Made by a program: the position numbers and the translations under genes. From NCBI RefSeq assembly GCF_007859915.1, contig NZ_SJPM01000006.1, positions 1 to 64,000 of the forward strand: 64,000 nucleotides of DNA. The letters run 5' to 3'. This stretch comes from Neorhodopirellula pilleata. Lineage in GTDB: Bacteria; Planctomycetota; Planctomycetia; Pirellulales; Pirellulaceae. Shown in pieces: positions 7,901 to 15,601 of the stretch (within the stretch, counting starts at the first letter, position 1; each line of letters opens with the position of its first letter). Under the pieces are notes generated by a model. It had not been told where the DNA came from. It saw only the letters and a program-made list of their open reading frames with translations, and ran no database searches.

Positions 7901-10895
7901 CGATGGGGCCAATCCGTTTGGCAATGCGTTTCTCAGGGACGACGAAGTCCTGGATTCTATTCGGGCTGGAAACAATTCAGAACACTCAGTAACCGCTGGA
8001 ACACTCGCGATCGGTCCGGAGCCGTTTATCACTAGCGTCGACCTCAATAACTTAGATGCTCTAGGCGACATTCTTGGAGGCACTGCTTCCGATATCAACT
8101 GCACTCTTGAGAAGTTATGCATCGTTGAGGCACACGAAGGATTCTTGGCAGGCTCGACCGTCTTCTTTGATGCGAATCGAAACGGTGTGCGTGACTTCCT
8201 TGACGTCAACCAGAGCGGGATGCAAGACGACGGCGAACCTTCTGAACCTTCGGGCACCAACAACTCCGTCGGTGCGGCGCTGCTCGAGTTTTCTGCGGCT
8301 CTGGATCAGAATAACGACGGCATCATCAACTCAGCCGACGGTCGGCTCGTGGTCATCGGTGGCACCGACTTGTCGACAGGCTTGACGCTCGATTTCCCCC
8401 TATTCGGATACATTGAAACAGGAGTGGTCACGCCGCTGACGACGATCATGGCGGGGTTGATCGAGAACCACGACTACTCATTTGCTGATGCTTTGACCCG
8501 AGTCGCCGAAGCGATGGGCCTGCCCGATACTGACTCAATCTCGTCGAACACTGTCAATGGTGTCTTCACTGGCGATCCGAATTCTCCTGCGATCTTTGCC
8601 GCGACAGCGGCGATGCACAACACGTACACGCAAGTCGCTTCACTGCTTTCAGGTGCAAGTGCGGGTTTGCCAAGATCGGTGGTCGTGCGTGGTGTGATTG
8701 CCGACATCGCGGAAAAAATATCTGCCGTCGACTCTGGGTTGAACCTGAACTCGCCCATCATCGTTCGATCGATCGTGCGTGGGGCAGCGGGACGGGTCGG
8801 TGTTGTTCTTACGGACGACCTCGTCGTTGCCGCAGCTAATGTGATCGTCGACGGTAACCGCTACACGTTCGGTGTCGAACATGAAAACTCAATCGCGTTC
8901 CTTGAGCAGATCGTACGGGGCCAAGTCGTGTCGCAAGGGATCGCCAGTGCGGCATTGAGTCAAGCAGCAGCGGGAATGTTAGACATCGTTGATTTGGTCG
9001 ATCAATTCACTGCCAGCCGTTTGACCGAAAAGATTGATGCAGCCACGATCGGCCTGATTATCCCGCCCAAGATCGCCATCAATGACCTCGCGATTTTCGA
9101 GGGAGACAACGGCACGAGTGAGTTAGTGTTTACCGTGTCTATCAGTGAACCTCCCACGTTTGAGGTGACCGTCGACTATGAGACGATCGACAATACGGCG
9201 ACGCTTGAAGATAACGACTACATTCCAGCCTCCGGATCGCTGACATGGGCGGTCGGCGACGGAGCGGAGAAGACCATCCGCGTCACGATTCAAGGTGATA
9301 CCAAATTTGAGACAACCGAGTTACTGGGTGTGGTTCTTTCCAATGTGACGAACGCTTTACTGTTCAAAGACATTGGCTTGGGCGGTTTGATTAACGACGA
9401 TGCGCTAGACATCACACTCACCGGCGGTCCAACGACAAGCGTCTTGAGCCGTGAAGGAGATTTTCTGGAACTGATGCAGAATGAGGTTTCGGTGTTCAGA
9501 CAATCTGGATTTTCACCGGCACCGATCGAGATCACCGGCAGTGACGGCGATGATGACACGCTCGTGATCGACCAGTTCGGCGGCAATACGATCCCTACTG
9601 GCGGGCTAACGTTCCGTGGTGGACAGGCCGGTGTTGACTCGGTTGTTTTCCTAGGTGGAACGTACTCCTCGATTGTTCATACGCTGACCAATGCGACCGA
9701 TGGCGTTACCACACTGGTCGACTCGCTCACCGATGAAACACAAACGGTTCAGTGGTTTGGGTTGGAACCGTTCGCCCTGTTTGTATCGAGTGTTGATGAC
9801 ATTAGACTGGAACTTCCCGCGAGCGGGGCCGGTGCAGTCTTGGAAGACGCCGATCCCGCCGAGCCAGGGACAATGCGGTTCCGAAGTTTAAGTGGCGAGT
9901 TTGAGGCAACCGAATTCCGAAATCCCAATGGAATGTTAAGTGCACGCGGTGGTGCTGGTAACGATTCTTTTAGCATCGACGTGCTGGACCAAGGTTTCGA
10001 AAATATTCCGGTCCATCTTCATGGAGGTGGCGGGATCAACGCTGTTCGGATCCTTGGAAACCAGCGATCAATCGATCTCACGCCTACGGGACGCTTCCAG
10101 CTTAGTAGTATCGACTTGATCGATAGCAGTGACGCTGTGGGAACGACTCTGTTTGTCGATGCTCAGGCGGCTGTGACACTCGATACCGGCGGTGATGGCA
10201 CTCGGTTGCAAGGTGGAACCACCGACCAGGTCAAGTTCATGGACTTTACCAATTGGCGGATGTCACCACCCGCCATCGAAGGCGGGCAATCTCGAAGCAT
10301 TGTGACCACCAATGGTACCTTTTTCGAGGTCGAATTTGGCAGCCGATGGCAAAACCTCGCTCGCAACAGCGACGTCAACAACGATGGGCTCGTTACCGCT
10401 CTCGATGCGCTCCAAATTATCAATGAACTCAATCAAGCGGCATTCTCCGATGCGGAAACTGCCGAACTACTTGATCCGGTCGACCTGCCTGTTTGGCCCA
10501 ATGTGTACTACGACCAGAATGGGGATGATAGAGTGACCGCGCTGGATGCACTACGGGTAATCAATGAACTCAATATGTTGGATCAGAGTAATGAAAGCCT
10601 TCCGCCCGAAAGTGAAGCAATCGTCGATTTATATTTCAAGACCAAAGACCTGACACACGGAGATAGTGTTCCGTTGTTGGGGAGCAACCAAATGCGACAA
10701 GACAGCGACGACCTAAACGAAATTCTTGATTCGATCATTGGTCTAGTCCCAGAAACGACAAAACACGTTGGCCATTGGTTTGCTCCAGTGGATGAAGTTT
10801 TGGTGGGACTTCGGCCAATAGTGAATGGTTCGGATGATCAACTTGAGTCGGACATAGAAGTCCTCGATTTAAAACTTCTCCGAAAAGAGGGCTGA
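1995..10895 (+). CDS. Giant multidomain secreted or surface protein (beta-helix, Calx-beta, dockerin)
   Basis: A 2,966-residue protein. The N-terminus is basic and carries RRRLQIEHLESRRTLAA (about residues 13-29), the planctomycete leader motif of large exported proteins. An SdrD-B-like segment follows (about 33-110). Two CSLREAI-type motifs occur, LSLREAI at about 355 and LSLREAL at about 730, each followed by right-handed beta-helix repeats rich in GGGI and SxISGN. Six Calx-beta domains occupy about 1265-1975 and a seventh about 2358-2465; their acidic DDE/DDD ends suggest calcium binding. EF-hand-like loops occur near 2055 and 2103. A dockerin-type pair of calcium loops (DVNNDGLVTALDAL and DQNGDDRVTALDAL) lies at about 2788-2862, followed by a 100-residue tail. 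It probably acts in adhesion or cell-surface structure; no enzymatic domain is seen. Confidence 0.88.
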   Translation: MRTRHKQPRCVARRRLQIEHLESRRTLAATDLASIIGRLYIDTSGNGFDPSEELPSAEVRLFKYDESGPIDPVQDTLLRQVSTQEDGSYRFDRLSEGMYYVQQPAQTVGSFTLNEHFSPLFNVTEEISAGQVIATIDSFNQPQAVANTGSDSNPTTNRVAADEAIGGERDLSVSHGGLFGSTRAEVDVNFSVTAFLGGGEATVTWDGPDQDGEVLDADGLGFLDLTGGSDHSGIYVGAAFGFGTGTRGSVVVYSGDNDVSEANTDFIASDKDVFLPFSSFNVRSGAGADFTNVGAIEYRVSLSDPVDLPFVSSTTIGIAAMKASELVHDFSNHSPTLLVTTLEDEADFDTGPLSTLSLREAIGLANGFRDPSMVDAISFLPELFDFGLAIIELTLGELSIEDDLKINGPGAKSLTIDAGGNSRVFNILRGDVTLEGLDITGGIAENGGAIQNLGHGFLNISQSWIHDNAATGNGGAIHLGEDSRTLRIMDSTLSSNTAMSQGGAIYLATAFTQQGIAEVFNSTISGNAAPLGSGIADSSNSSIDVVLRNSTLTNNTGEAAFYASGTAYNSIIAGNHFDGDFNSPDLSGIHAPVLFSSIIGKRLSFDSFEEPQAPDRNGNLIGSEIAIDPRLGPLADNGGPTPTHALLPDSPALNSGNPVFLPDEMVEVDGVGGFVAPISSDQRGVPRIQLGAVDIGAFELTAIADLASPLVVTTLDDELDADLTGDLSDLSLREALALSSLVEATEITFAASLFGSSQTVMTLTLGALNASGTVQVTGPGRDLLAIDAGGNSRVFNVQTPNANLTIDGLQISGGKTTGDHDHGGGIRFASNGTLTLANVRISQNEVAGEFASGGGVYTAFGDIVITDSEISSNFISGAEGDGSGLYAGGQNVRIANTMIIGNQSTKVDGFGDSDGGGIFLGMNSAAVIENSRIEDNIAGTSNSSGGAIATLGLSLSITDTVISGNISRSQNGNGGGGIFSNQTQLTIERSQIVGNKVEVLDEFGANGLGGGIHVNEGSLRIYDSTIGNNATEVENGHGGGIYSQDATVLIVGSTISGNRTTKADSHGGGLHLNRGSLEIANSTFGLNEAQLASDGGAIYLAAGTSDLIVHSSTIARNTASGNGGGLISQGHGSLSITNTLFASNSAGGVGPDINSTFGDSDSILYSLVGVSTGTGLAPSEFPDALTGNLIGTAAAPVDPLLGPLSDYSGATQTFALAHGSPAIDQGDPEFINRNMSEVSNFDQRGQDRVFNDRIDIGAYEFGNAQPPTLTFDVASQPVPERFEQTVIVVHLDRPSPVELTVPLTVTGTAEQPADYVFTDTVIRIAANQTSVSIPVELFDDVFDEDDETIVFTFSQSADVLAGVFSTHVVNILDDEPLPEVSFTMAEQSTDEETESILIGVRLNSLSLRDVTVPLSFSGTASVPGDFTVDLPIVIPAGEWSATRTLTIVSDEIAERTEVLVIGLGELVNAAPSTEPSKPILHAVTIEDDDVVYVTFVGAGRTVSEGAGVVAVTARLVGASSEPVKVPIAFSGDALDPRHYTVTTDAIEFPVNQFDAEVTINVSLQNDSLFEPDRSVVVSMGTPEIALFGSTTEYELEIADDDQPTVQFTTFSREVFEDVGTTFVQLRLSNPSTAPVVADIRYVPGLATLGVDFANFPRTVTFEPGQGLTATIPVAVINNAPNEVTENIGFAIGNVTGGKRGNVSTHSLVIRDDDPLIGIYGPGQKSAISVRESDTSEILVLLSNIRNAPTSTNKPLVIPLSFTGNASTADYRLEAIAPASLTGNMLTIPAGQNGARLRFTAIQDLMVDVVKFSFQRAEAVQISLGATGGAIRRQSQSAYRVNIIDFTPTVSFTAASQRVSEGRGTVRVTARIPSPLTEDVTVRLERGGAARDTSTVFTILGNLIFLDRDFVPPGDTITIRKGFTEGSIEFRIIDDEEKEVFDESITFRMRDAQGAVIGSPSFHKVTILDNDGANPFGNAFLRDDEVLDSIRAGNNSEHSVTAGTLAIGPEPFITSVDLNNLDALGDILGGTASDINCTLEKLCIVEAHEGFLAGSTVFFDANRNGVRDFLDVNQSGMQDDGEPSEPSGTNNSVGAALLEFSAALDQNNDGIINSADGRLVVIGGTDLSTGLTLDFPLFGYIETGVVTPLTTIMAGLIENHDYSFADALTRVAEAMGLPDTDSISSNTVNGVFTGDPNSPAIFAATAAMHNTYTQVASLLSGASAGLPRSVVVRGVIADIAEKISAVDSGLNLNSPIIVRSIVRGAAGRVGVVLTDDLVVAAANVIVDGNRYTFGVEHENSIAFLEQIVRGQVVSQGIASAALSQAAAGMLDIVDLVDQFTASRLTEKIDAATIGLIIPPKIAINDLAIFEGDNGTSELVFTVSISEPPTFEVTVDYETIDNTATLEDNDYIPASGSLTWAVGDGAEKTIRVTIQGDTKFETTELLGVVLSNVTNALLFKDIGLGGLINDDALDITLTGGPTTSVLSREGDFLELMQNEVSVFRQSGFSPAPIEITGSDGDDDTLVIDQFGGNTIPTGGLTFRGGQAGVDSVVFLGGTYSSIVHTLTNATDGVTTLVDSLTDETQTVQWFGLEPFALFVSSVDDIRLELPASGAGAVLEDADPAEPGTMRFRSLSGEFEATEFRNPNGMLSARGGAGNDSFSIDVLDQGFENIPVHLHGGGGINAVRILGNQRSIDLTPTGRFQLSSIDLIDSSDAVGTTLFVDAQAAVTLDTGGDGTRLQGGTTDQVKFMDFTNWRMSPPAIEGGQSRSIVTTNGTFFEVEFGSRWQNLARNSDVNNDGLVTALDALQIINELNQAAFSDAETAELLDPVDLPVWPNVYYDQNGDDRVTALDALRVINELNMLDQSNESLPPESEAIVDLYFKTKDLTHGDSVPLLGSNQMRQDSDDLNEILDSIIGLVPETTKHVGHWFAPVDEVLVGLRPIVNGSDDQLESDIEVLDLKLLRKEG

Positions 10896-11147
10896 CCCTC
10901 TCCAGCAATACCATTTGCCAGCAATCAAATCGGAAATAAATTAAAACAGGCTGCCCCACCGCTCGTCTCGATGACGTGAACCGAGATGACGTGGACCGAC
11001 GTGTGCGTTCTTCGGAGCTTGACGCGAAAACATGACAGATGGAAACGCCGGGCATCCTGCCATTTCTAAATCAAAGATGCTACGATGAGGCAGACTTGCT
11101 GACTTCTCCCGCCTTCTCCTGTTCGCTACGTAAATAATCACAACTTT
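10896..11147. other. Intergenic region, no gene seen
   Basis: About 250 bases between the giant gene and the ankyrin lipoprotein gene. I find no supported gene. Antisense frames that enter from the ankyrin gene have low-complexity, arginine-rich translations typical of shadows. Confidence 0.4.
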
Positions 11148-11840
11148 ATGAATCGACGAAACCGATGTTCTTTGTTCCGGCAGTCGATTTTGCTCGGGAT
11201 GCTTGCTTTGGCGATGGCAGGTTGTGGGTCCGAGCGACTCGGTCCGGATGATTTCAAACGTCGCGAGCGAGAGGAAGTGATCGTCGACTCGAGTCGACGC
11301 AGCACTCCCGCCCAACCCGCCACCGAAGCCACCGATGATGCCCCTGCGGCACCGAGCGGGCCGGAAGATTTGTTTCGTGAGGCCGCCTTGAACGGCGACT
11401 TGGCCGCCGTTCAAGCCAAGGCTCAAGAAGGCGTGGAGATCAACGCCGCCGATCCGCAAGGACGAACGGCGTTGCAGTTGGCTGCCTTTGACGGGCACCT
11501 GGAAACGGTGAAGTGGTTGATCGCCGAAAAAGCCGACATCAATCATCGGGATCAATTCGGCCGGACGGCACTGATGTACGCGTCGACGGGTGATAACTTG
11601 GCGACCGTCGAAGCCTTGCTCGCCGCCGGGGCGGAGGTGAATTTGGTCGATAAGGAAGAGAGCTTCACTGCGTTGATGTTCGCTGCGGCGGAAGGCCAAG
11701 AAGCGATCGTTCGTCGTTTACTCGACAGCGACGCTGACCCCACGATGAGCGACGCCGACGGCGAAACCGCTTCGGACTTCGCCAAAGCGAATGGTCACGC
11801 CAAGGTGCTGGAACTGCTTTCCGAGGATGTGCCGCAGTAA
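11148..11840 (+). CDS. Ankyrin-repeat lipoprotein
   Basis: A 230-residue protein with a lipoprotein signal peptide: a basic N-terminus, a hydrophobic run ILLGMLALAMAG and the lipobox LAMAGC at residues 22-27, so Cys27 should be lipidated. A Pro/Ala-rich spacer follows. Ankyrin repeats fill about residues 75-225, recognisable by DPQGRTALQLAAFDGHLETV, DQFGRTALMYASTGDNLATV, ESFTALMFAAAEGQEAIV and the final GETASDFAKANGHAKVLELL. Ankyrin repeats bind protein partners; this one would act at the cell envelope. Its TAA stop is the first three bases of a family 2 palindrome, and the convergent downstream gene stops in the other arm. Confidence 0.88.
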   Translation: MNRRNRCSLFRQSILLGMLALAMAGCGSERLGPDDFKRREREEVIVDSSRRSTPAQPATEATDDAPAAPSGPEDLFREAALNGDLAAVQAKAQEGVEINAADPQGRTALQLAAFDGHLETVKWLIAEKADINHRDQFGRTALMYASTGDNLATVEALLAAGAEVNLVDKEESFTALMFAAAEGQEAIVRRLLDSDADPTMSDADGETASDFAKANGHAKVLELLSEDVPQ

Positions 11841-11893
11841 GCATCGCGGGAAATCCAAACTGGTGGTGACACTTATTGATCTCGCGATTGTTC
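11838..11893. repeat. Family 2 palindrome between convergent stop codons
   Basis: The left arm begins TAAGCATCGCGGGAA, where TAA is the ankyrin gene stop. The right arm, read on the minus strand, is AATCGCGAGATCAATAAGTG, where TAA is the stop of the 178-residue gene. Compared with the family core ATCGCGTGAACAATAAGTG, the right arm matches almost throughout. The element is compact (about 55 bases) and may work as a bidirectional terminator. Confidence 0.7.
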
Positions 11894-12409
11894 ACTGTCT
11901 TCCCAGTTGTCGATTCGTTCGCCGGCGCCATTCCATTTGGGTGTCGGATGGTCGATCTCGCCGGCGCGGACCCGTTGCTTCTCGCTGAGCAGTCGCAGAT
12001 GCTCGCGGACGAACAGCCGCTTGAGGGTTTGGTCACCTCGTCGGAGGCGGTACAGAATGCGTCCTTTGCGACGGACGTAATACATTCCCGTGATCACGCC
12101 GACGAAAAGCTCCCGTTCCATACCTGTCCCGATGGTTTCGACCTCATCGGCCAAGTCGAATCCTTCGGCTTTGATCGGTAGCCATAGACACGGCCGCAAG
12201 CGAAACGCGAAATCGCCGTAGCGATAGTGGTAATAGGTCCCGTCGAACGAGTCACGTCGTAGGACGCGTTCGCTCGGGATCAATCGGGATACCAGGGGAA
12301 CATCTGCGGGATGAATGAAGCCTTGGCCGTTCTCAGGCCAGCGCGGCATCAATCCATATTGGGGGAATACTTGCACGATGTGAAACGAAGAATGCGAATC
12401 GAAGGACAA
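11873..12409 (-). CDS. Conserved hypothetical protein
   Basis: A 178-residue soluble protein with no signal peptide or membrane segment and no family that I recognise. The composition is that of a real gene: balanced, with many aromatic residues (FPQYGLMPRWPENGQGFIHP near residue 15; GTYYHYRYGDFAFRLRP near 58) and clusters of basic residues in YYVRRKGRILYRLRRGDQTL. The final residues SEQSRDQ are encoded inside the palindrome arm that also supplies the stop. It is convergent with the ankyrin lipoprotein gene and divergent from the GntR operon. The start ATG at 12409 is the first in the frame. Confidence 0.65.
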   Translation of the reverse strand: MSFDSHSSFHIVQVFPQYGLMPRWPENGQGFIHPADVPLVSRLIPSERVLRRDSFDGTYYHYRYGDFAFRLRPCLWLPIKAEGFDLADEVETIGTGMERELFVGVITGMYYVRRKGRILYRLRRGDQTLKRLFVREHLRLLSEKQRVRAGEIDHPTPKWNGAGERIDNWEDSEQSRDQ

Positions 12410-12501
12410 GGAATGGCGTGAAAACGCTGAATCGACTTCCGCTAAATCCTAGCTAAATTTCCGATGTTTGGCGAATCGGTCGATCATTTGAGAATAAAAC
12501 C

Positions 12502-12530
12502 TTGACCCGCCGGTTGAATGCTTGTATTAA
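12502..12530 (+). promoter_or_regulatory. Sigma70-like promoter of the GntR/ABC operon
   Basis: A TTGACC box at 12502-12507 is followed after 17 bases by TATTAA at 12525-12530. The spacing is ideal and the boxes match the TTGACA/TATAAT consensus at five and four positions. The -10 box lies inside the inverted repeat described next, which places repression directly on the promoter. Confidence 0.55.
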
Positions 12531-12544
12531 TTGAGTGATACAAG
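12521..12544. promoter_or_regulatory. Probable GntR (YtrA-type) operator
   Basis: A perfect inverted repeat: CTTGTAT at 12521-12527 and ATACAAG at 12538-12544, separated by 10 bases. It overlaps the -10 box and ends at the ribosome-binding site of the regulator gene. YtrA-type regulators commonly bind such palindromes in their own promoters, so autoregulation is likely. That this protein binds here is inference. Confidence 0.6.
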
Positions 12545-12554
12545 GAGAACGTCA

Positions 12555-12938
12555 GTGCTACTTCATCTTTCCGCCGAGGGCCCGCCGATCTATCAACAGA
12601 TCGTTGAGCAGATTCGTTCGCGGATCATTTCGGGCCAATTTCAACCGGGCGACGAGTTGCCGACGATTCGTGGCTTGGCCGAATCAGCCCGTGTCAATCC
12701 GAACACGATCGCAAGAGCTTATCGCGAACTCGAGAACGAAGGCTTGGTCGAGAAGCGACGCACGCGGGGTACGTTCGTTTCTCAGAACACGCCTTCGCTC
12801 AGCGTTGCTCAACGTCGCAAGCGGCTTACTCCTGAAGTGGACCGCGTGCTTATCTTGGCTTCCCAAACGGGCGTGTCAGTCGAGGAGTTGATCGACTTGA
12901 TTCAACGTCGCCGTTCCCTCATCGAACAGAAACCATAG
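12555..12938 (+). CDS. GntR-family transcriptional regulator, YtrA subfamily
   Basis: A 127-residue regulator with an N-terminal GntR winged helix: GPPIYQQIVEQIRSRIISGQ, then the recognition region LPTIRGLAESARVNPNTIAR and AYRELENEGLVEKRRTRGTF. A short C-terminal helical region of about 50 residues follows, as in the YtrA subfamily, with no ligand-binding UTRA or FadR domain. I chose the GTG at 12555 because AAGGAG stands at 12543-12548, seven bases ahead; a TTG at 12531 would extend the frame by eight codons but falls inside the operator. It directly precedes an ABC exporter ATPase and permease, the usual YtrA arrangement, and probably represses that operon until an unknown envelope signal appears. 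Confidence 0.88.
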   Translation: MLLHLSAEGPPIYQQIVEQIRSRIISGQFQPGDELPTIRGLAESARVNPNTIARAYRELENEGLVEKRRTRGTFVSQNTPSLSVAQRRKRLTPEVDRVLILASQTGVSVEELIDLIQRRRSLIEQKP

Positions 12939-13871
12939 GTGACCAATATGAATGAGATCGATCATGCTATCGAAGTCGTCGGACTCAATCGTGCGTTTCG
13001 AGGTCGCGTCGCGTTGGATGCGATCACACTGCATATCCCGAAGGGGGACGTCTTCGGATTGGTGGGACTCAACGGGGCGGGCAAAACGACCTTGATCCGA
13101 CATCTGATCGGCAGTTTGAAGCCACAATCGGGCACCGTGCGCGTCCTGGGATCCGATCCGGTGCGAACACCAGAGACGACACTGCGTCGCGTGGGTTACA
13201 TGACCGAAGAGGACTCGCTTCCGAAGTGGATTCGGGTGGGCGAGCTAATTGATTTTTATCGGGCGATCTACCCGACGTGGGACGACCAGTATGCCAATCA
13301 ATTATGCGACATGTTTTCTCTGTCGCGTCAGACACACTTGAAATCGTTATCCAAAGGAGGCCGTGCTCGTGCGGGGTTGTTGGTCGCGATCGCCCACCGA
13401 CCGGAGCTATTGATTCTGGACGAACCGAGCAGTGGATTGGATCCGATCGCGCGGCGCGACATCTTGGAAGCGGTCATTCGGACGGTCAACGAGGATGGGC
13501 GAACGGTTTTGTTTTCCAGCCACTTGCTCGATGAAGTCGACCGAGTTTGCGACCGAGTCGCGTTGTTGCACGAGGGTCGTTTAAAGTCGGTCATTCGACT
13601 GGGCGACTTGCCCGACCAGTATGTCGAGATCGTTGGCGTTGTGGATTCATCTTGGCAACGTCCTGCCGAAACCAACGAGCAGTTCGGCTGGTATGGTGAA
13701 GCGAATGAATGGTCCGTGGTGTGCCGAGAGGGCAGCCCGCCGAACTTGGGTGAAGGGTTTCGCGTCATCGAGCAACGTCCGGTTAGCTTGACACGTTGGT
13801 TCGCCGCATCAACCCAGACCACTTTACTTAACTCACCGAATCATCAAGAGGAGCTTGCTGGTCATGCTTGA
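12939..13871 (+). CDS. ABC transporter ATP-binding protein
   Basis: A 310-residue ATPase subunit. The Walker A motif GLNGAGKT is at residues 43-50, the signature is LSKGGRARAGLL, Walker B is LLILDEPSSGLDP and the switch histidine is in LFSSHLLDEVDRV. The Q-loop position reads YMTEED, so the usual glutamine is not obvious. The start is GTG directly after the regulator stop, with an ATG at 12948 as the alternative. The end overlaps the permease gene by eight bases. With the permease it should form an exporter of the type controlled by YtrA regulators; the substrate is unknown. Confidence 0.9.
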   Translation: MTNMNEIDHAIEVVGLNRAFRGRVALDAITLHIPKGDVFGLVGLNGAGKTTLIRHLIGSLKPQSGTVRVLGSDPVRTPETTLRRVGYMTEEDSLPKWIRVGELIDFYRAIYPTWDDQYANQLCDMFSLSRQTHLKSLSKGGRARAGLLVAIAHRPELLILDEPSSGLDPIARRDILEAVIRTVNEDGRTVLFSSHLLDEVDRVCDRVALLHEGRLKSVIRLGDLPDQYVEIVGVVDSSWQRPAETNEQFGWYGEANEWSVVCREGSPPNLGEGFRVIEQRPVSLTRWFAASTQTTLLNSPNHQEELAGHA

Positions 13872-15531
13872 GTGCTATGCGGTGACCCGTTTGACTTGGC
13901 AGCGGATTCGAATTGCGTCGACACTGGTGATCGCAATCATGGTAACGGGGATCGCGATCGCGATCACGTTTCGCTTGGTTTATCCCCAAGCGGCGATCTT
14001 CTTCGTGATCGTGGGCTTCTTGCCGGCCGCGATTTGGTCGTTGTTGGTATTCGACACCGACCTTCAAAACAGCGTGGAAGGCATCGAAACCGGCTACGAT
14101 CCATGGCTACTTCGGATGCCGATCGCGACATGGAAGCTGGCCATCATCCCGGCGTCGATGCGAGCCGCGATGGTGGGCGGAACCTGGGTACTGTACGCCG
14201 TGGTGCTCTCATACATCTTGGATACGGAAATGCCCAAGACGATTCCAGCAATCGTTTTTGCGACTGCTGCGGTTTGGTTGGCGGGAGCGACCTGGCGACC
14301 GTTCAGCCGTGTGCTCACGCGATCGATCGCGGGAGTGAGTCTGTTTGTGGTCGTGAACAGTTGGGCATTCTTATTGATTTGGGCCGATCTCGAGGCAGCT
14401 CGATTCGCAAACGCCGGTCACTTTTGGCGAATCGGGCTTTTGGGAATCGCCATCATGGTTTTGTTGGCCGGTTTTTGGTTCGCAGAGAGATGCTTGGTGT
14501 TGGCTCGGCATCAACCCGACGGCCGCGTGTCGGCATCGGCTCGTCGATCAAAGTGGAATCTCTGGTGCGAGGAGTGGTTCTCTCGTCCGATTGCCAATAA
14601 GGTCCTAATTGCCGAACCGAAGAGGGCGCTCGCGTGGCACGATTGGTTCAGCATCCCGATCGGCACCAAGATTCTGATCGGCTGTTTTGGGATGGCGTTG
14701 CTCGGGTTTGTGATTTGGGTTCCGCTCAAGGCGGGCGTGATGTTGACTGTGCTGTTTGGCTTGGTGTTTTGTCTCAGTCAGTTAAGCCTTGTCGTCTGCA
14801 ATCCACAGAAAGACGGTCGCGTTCTGCCGCCCTACTTGGTCGCTTCACCTCTTCGCGATCGCGAGTTCGCATGGTGGCGTGCGGGCTCGATCGTTCGCAT
14901 GTTCGGTTGGTCAATCGTTGCAACGATATTGATTAGTTTGATTTGGTTGGTCCGTGGGACGCGTCTTGGACTGTGGCAAGCGTGGTCGACAGAAATGGCG
15001 ACTCATTACGAAACCGACCGAGCAGCGCTGCGCATCATCGTCTCGTTGGCGGTCGTGGTATTGGTCGCCACGCTGGGACGTTCGTTGACCGGACTGTGGA
15101 GCGCCATGTTGGGTCGACCGCGGGTTCATCTTTACGCGATGATCTTGTCGATGTCCTGGATTCTCGCACCGATCTTTGTATTTCCCGTTTGGATGCTGAA
15201 ACAAACCGATTATGAGTCGGCTATCGCGAACGCTTGGTGGTGGGCGGGCTGGTTGCCTTGGGTCGGTTGGTCGTGGTTGCTCGTGAAATCGCTCGGCGTG
15301 ATGGCCGCTTCGGTACTCGTCGTCCGGAGTGGTTTAGCTACCTTTGCTCAAGTGTTTCAATTGGTTATCGGATGGATCGCGATCGTGAGTGTCAGTTTCG
15401 CTGTGTTGGTTTTCTTGAACCCGGAACCGATGATTCGTCCCACGTGGATCGGATTGGCGTTGGCTTTCTTGTTGCCGCTGGCCCGAGTGGTGATCTTGCC
15501 GTACAGCGTCCATCTGGATCGCCATCGGTGA
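13864..15531 (+). CDS. ABC transporter permease, multi-spanning membrane protein
   Basis: A 555-residue integral membrane protein with many hydrophobic segments, for example IASTLVIAIMVTGIAIAITF near the N-terminus, ILIGCFGMALLGFVIWVPL in the middle and LVIGWIAIVSVSFAVLVFL near the end; I estimate about 12 spans. I chose the ATG at 13864 because AGAGGAG lies 8-14 bases upstream, whereas the TTG at 13855 is too close to that site. It overlaps the ATPase gene by eight bases, which implies translational coupling. No soluble domain is recognisable. It is the membrane partner of the preceding ATPase by context; substrate unknown. Confidence 0.8.
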   Translation: MLECYAVTRLTWQRIRIASTLVIAIMVTGIAIAITFRLVYPQAAIFFVIVGFLPAAIWSLLVFDTDLQNSVEGIETGYDPWLLRMPIATWKLAIIPASMRAAMVGGTWVLYAVVLSYILDTEMPKTIPAIVFATAAVWLAGATWRPFSRVLTRSIAGVSLFVVVNSWAFLLIWADLEAARFANAGHFWRIGLLGIAIMVLLAGFWFAERCLVLARHQPDGRVSASARRSKWNLWCEEWFSRPIANKVLIAEPKRALAWHDWFSIPIGTKILIGCFGMALLGFVIWVPLKAGVMLTVLFGLVFCLSQLSLVVCNPQKDGRVLPPYLVASPLRDREFAWWRAGSIVRMFGWSIVATILISLIWLVRGTRLGLWQAWSTEMATHYETDRAALRIIVSLAVVVLVATLGRSLTGLWSAMLGRPRVHLYAMILSMSWILAPIFVFPVWMLKQTDYESAIANAWWWAGWLPWVGWSWLLVKSLGVMAASVLVVRSGLATFAQVFQLVIGWIAIVSVSFAVLVFLNPEPMIRPTWIGLALAFLLPLARVVILPYSVHLDRHR

Positions 15532-15537
15532 AAGAGT

Positions 15538-15586
15538 GGCTGTTGGCGATTCGCTGTTGGCTGTTGGCTGTTGGCTGTTGGCTAAA
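15538..15586. repeat. Heptamer tandem repeat (CTGTTGG)
   Basis: Four perfect head-to-tail CTGTTGG units at 15554-15581, with a related TGTTGGC at 15541-15547 just before and a partial unit after. It lies just downstream of the permease stop codon. Confidence 0.8.
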
Positions 15587-15601
15587 GGTTGATCGCCTCC
15601 T

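Noticed and set aside
10941..11699. A 252-residue minus-strand frame across the ankyrin gene
   Set aside because: The ankyrin lipoprotein on the plus strand has a lipobox and clear repeats; the antisense frame has none.
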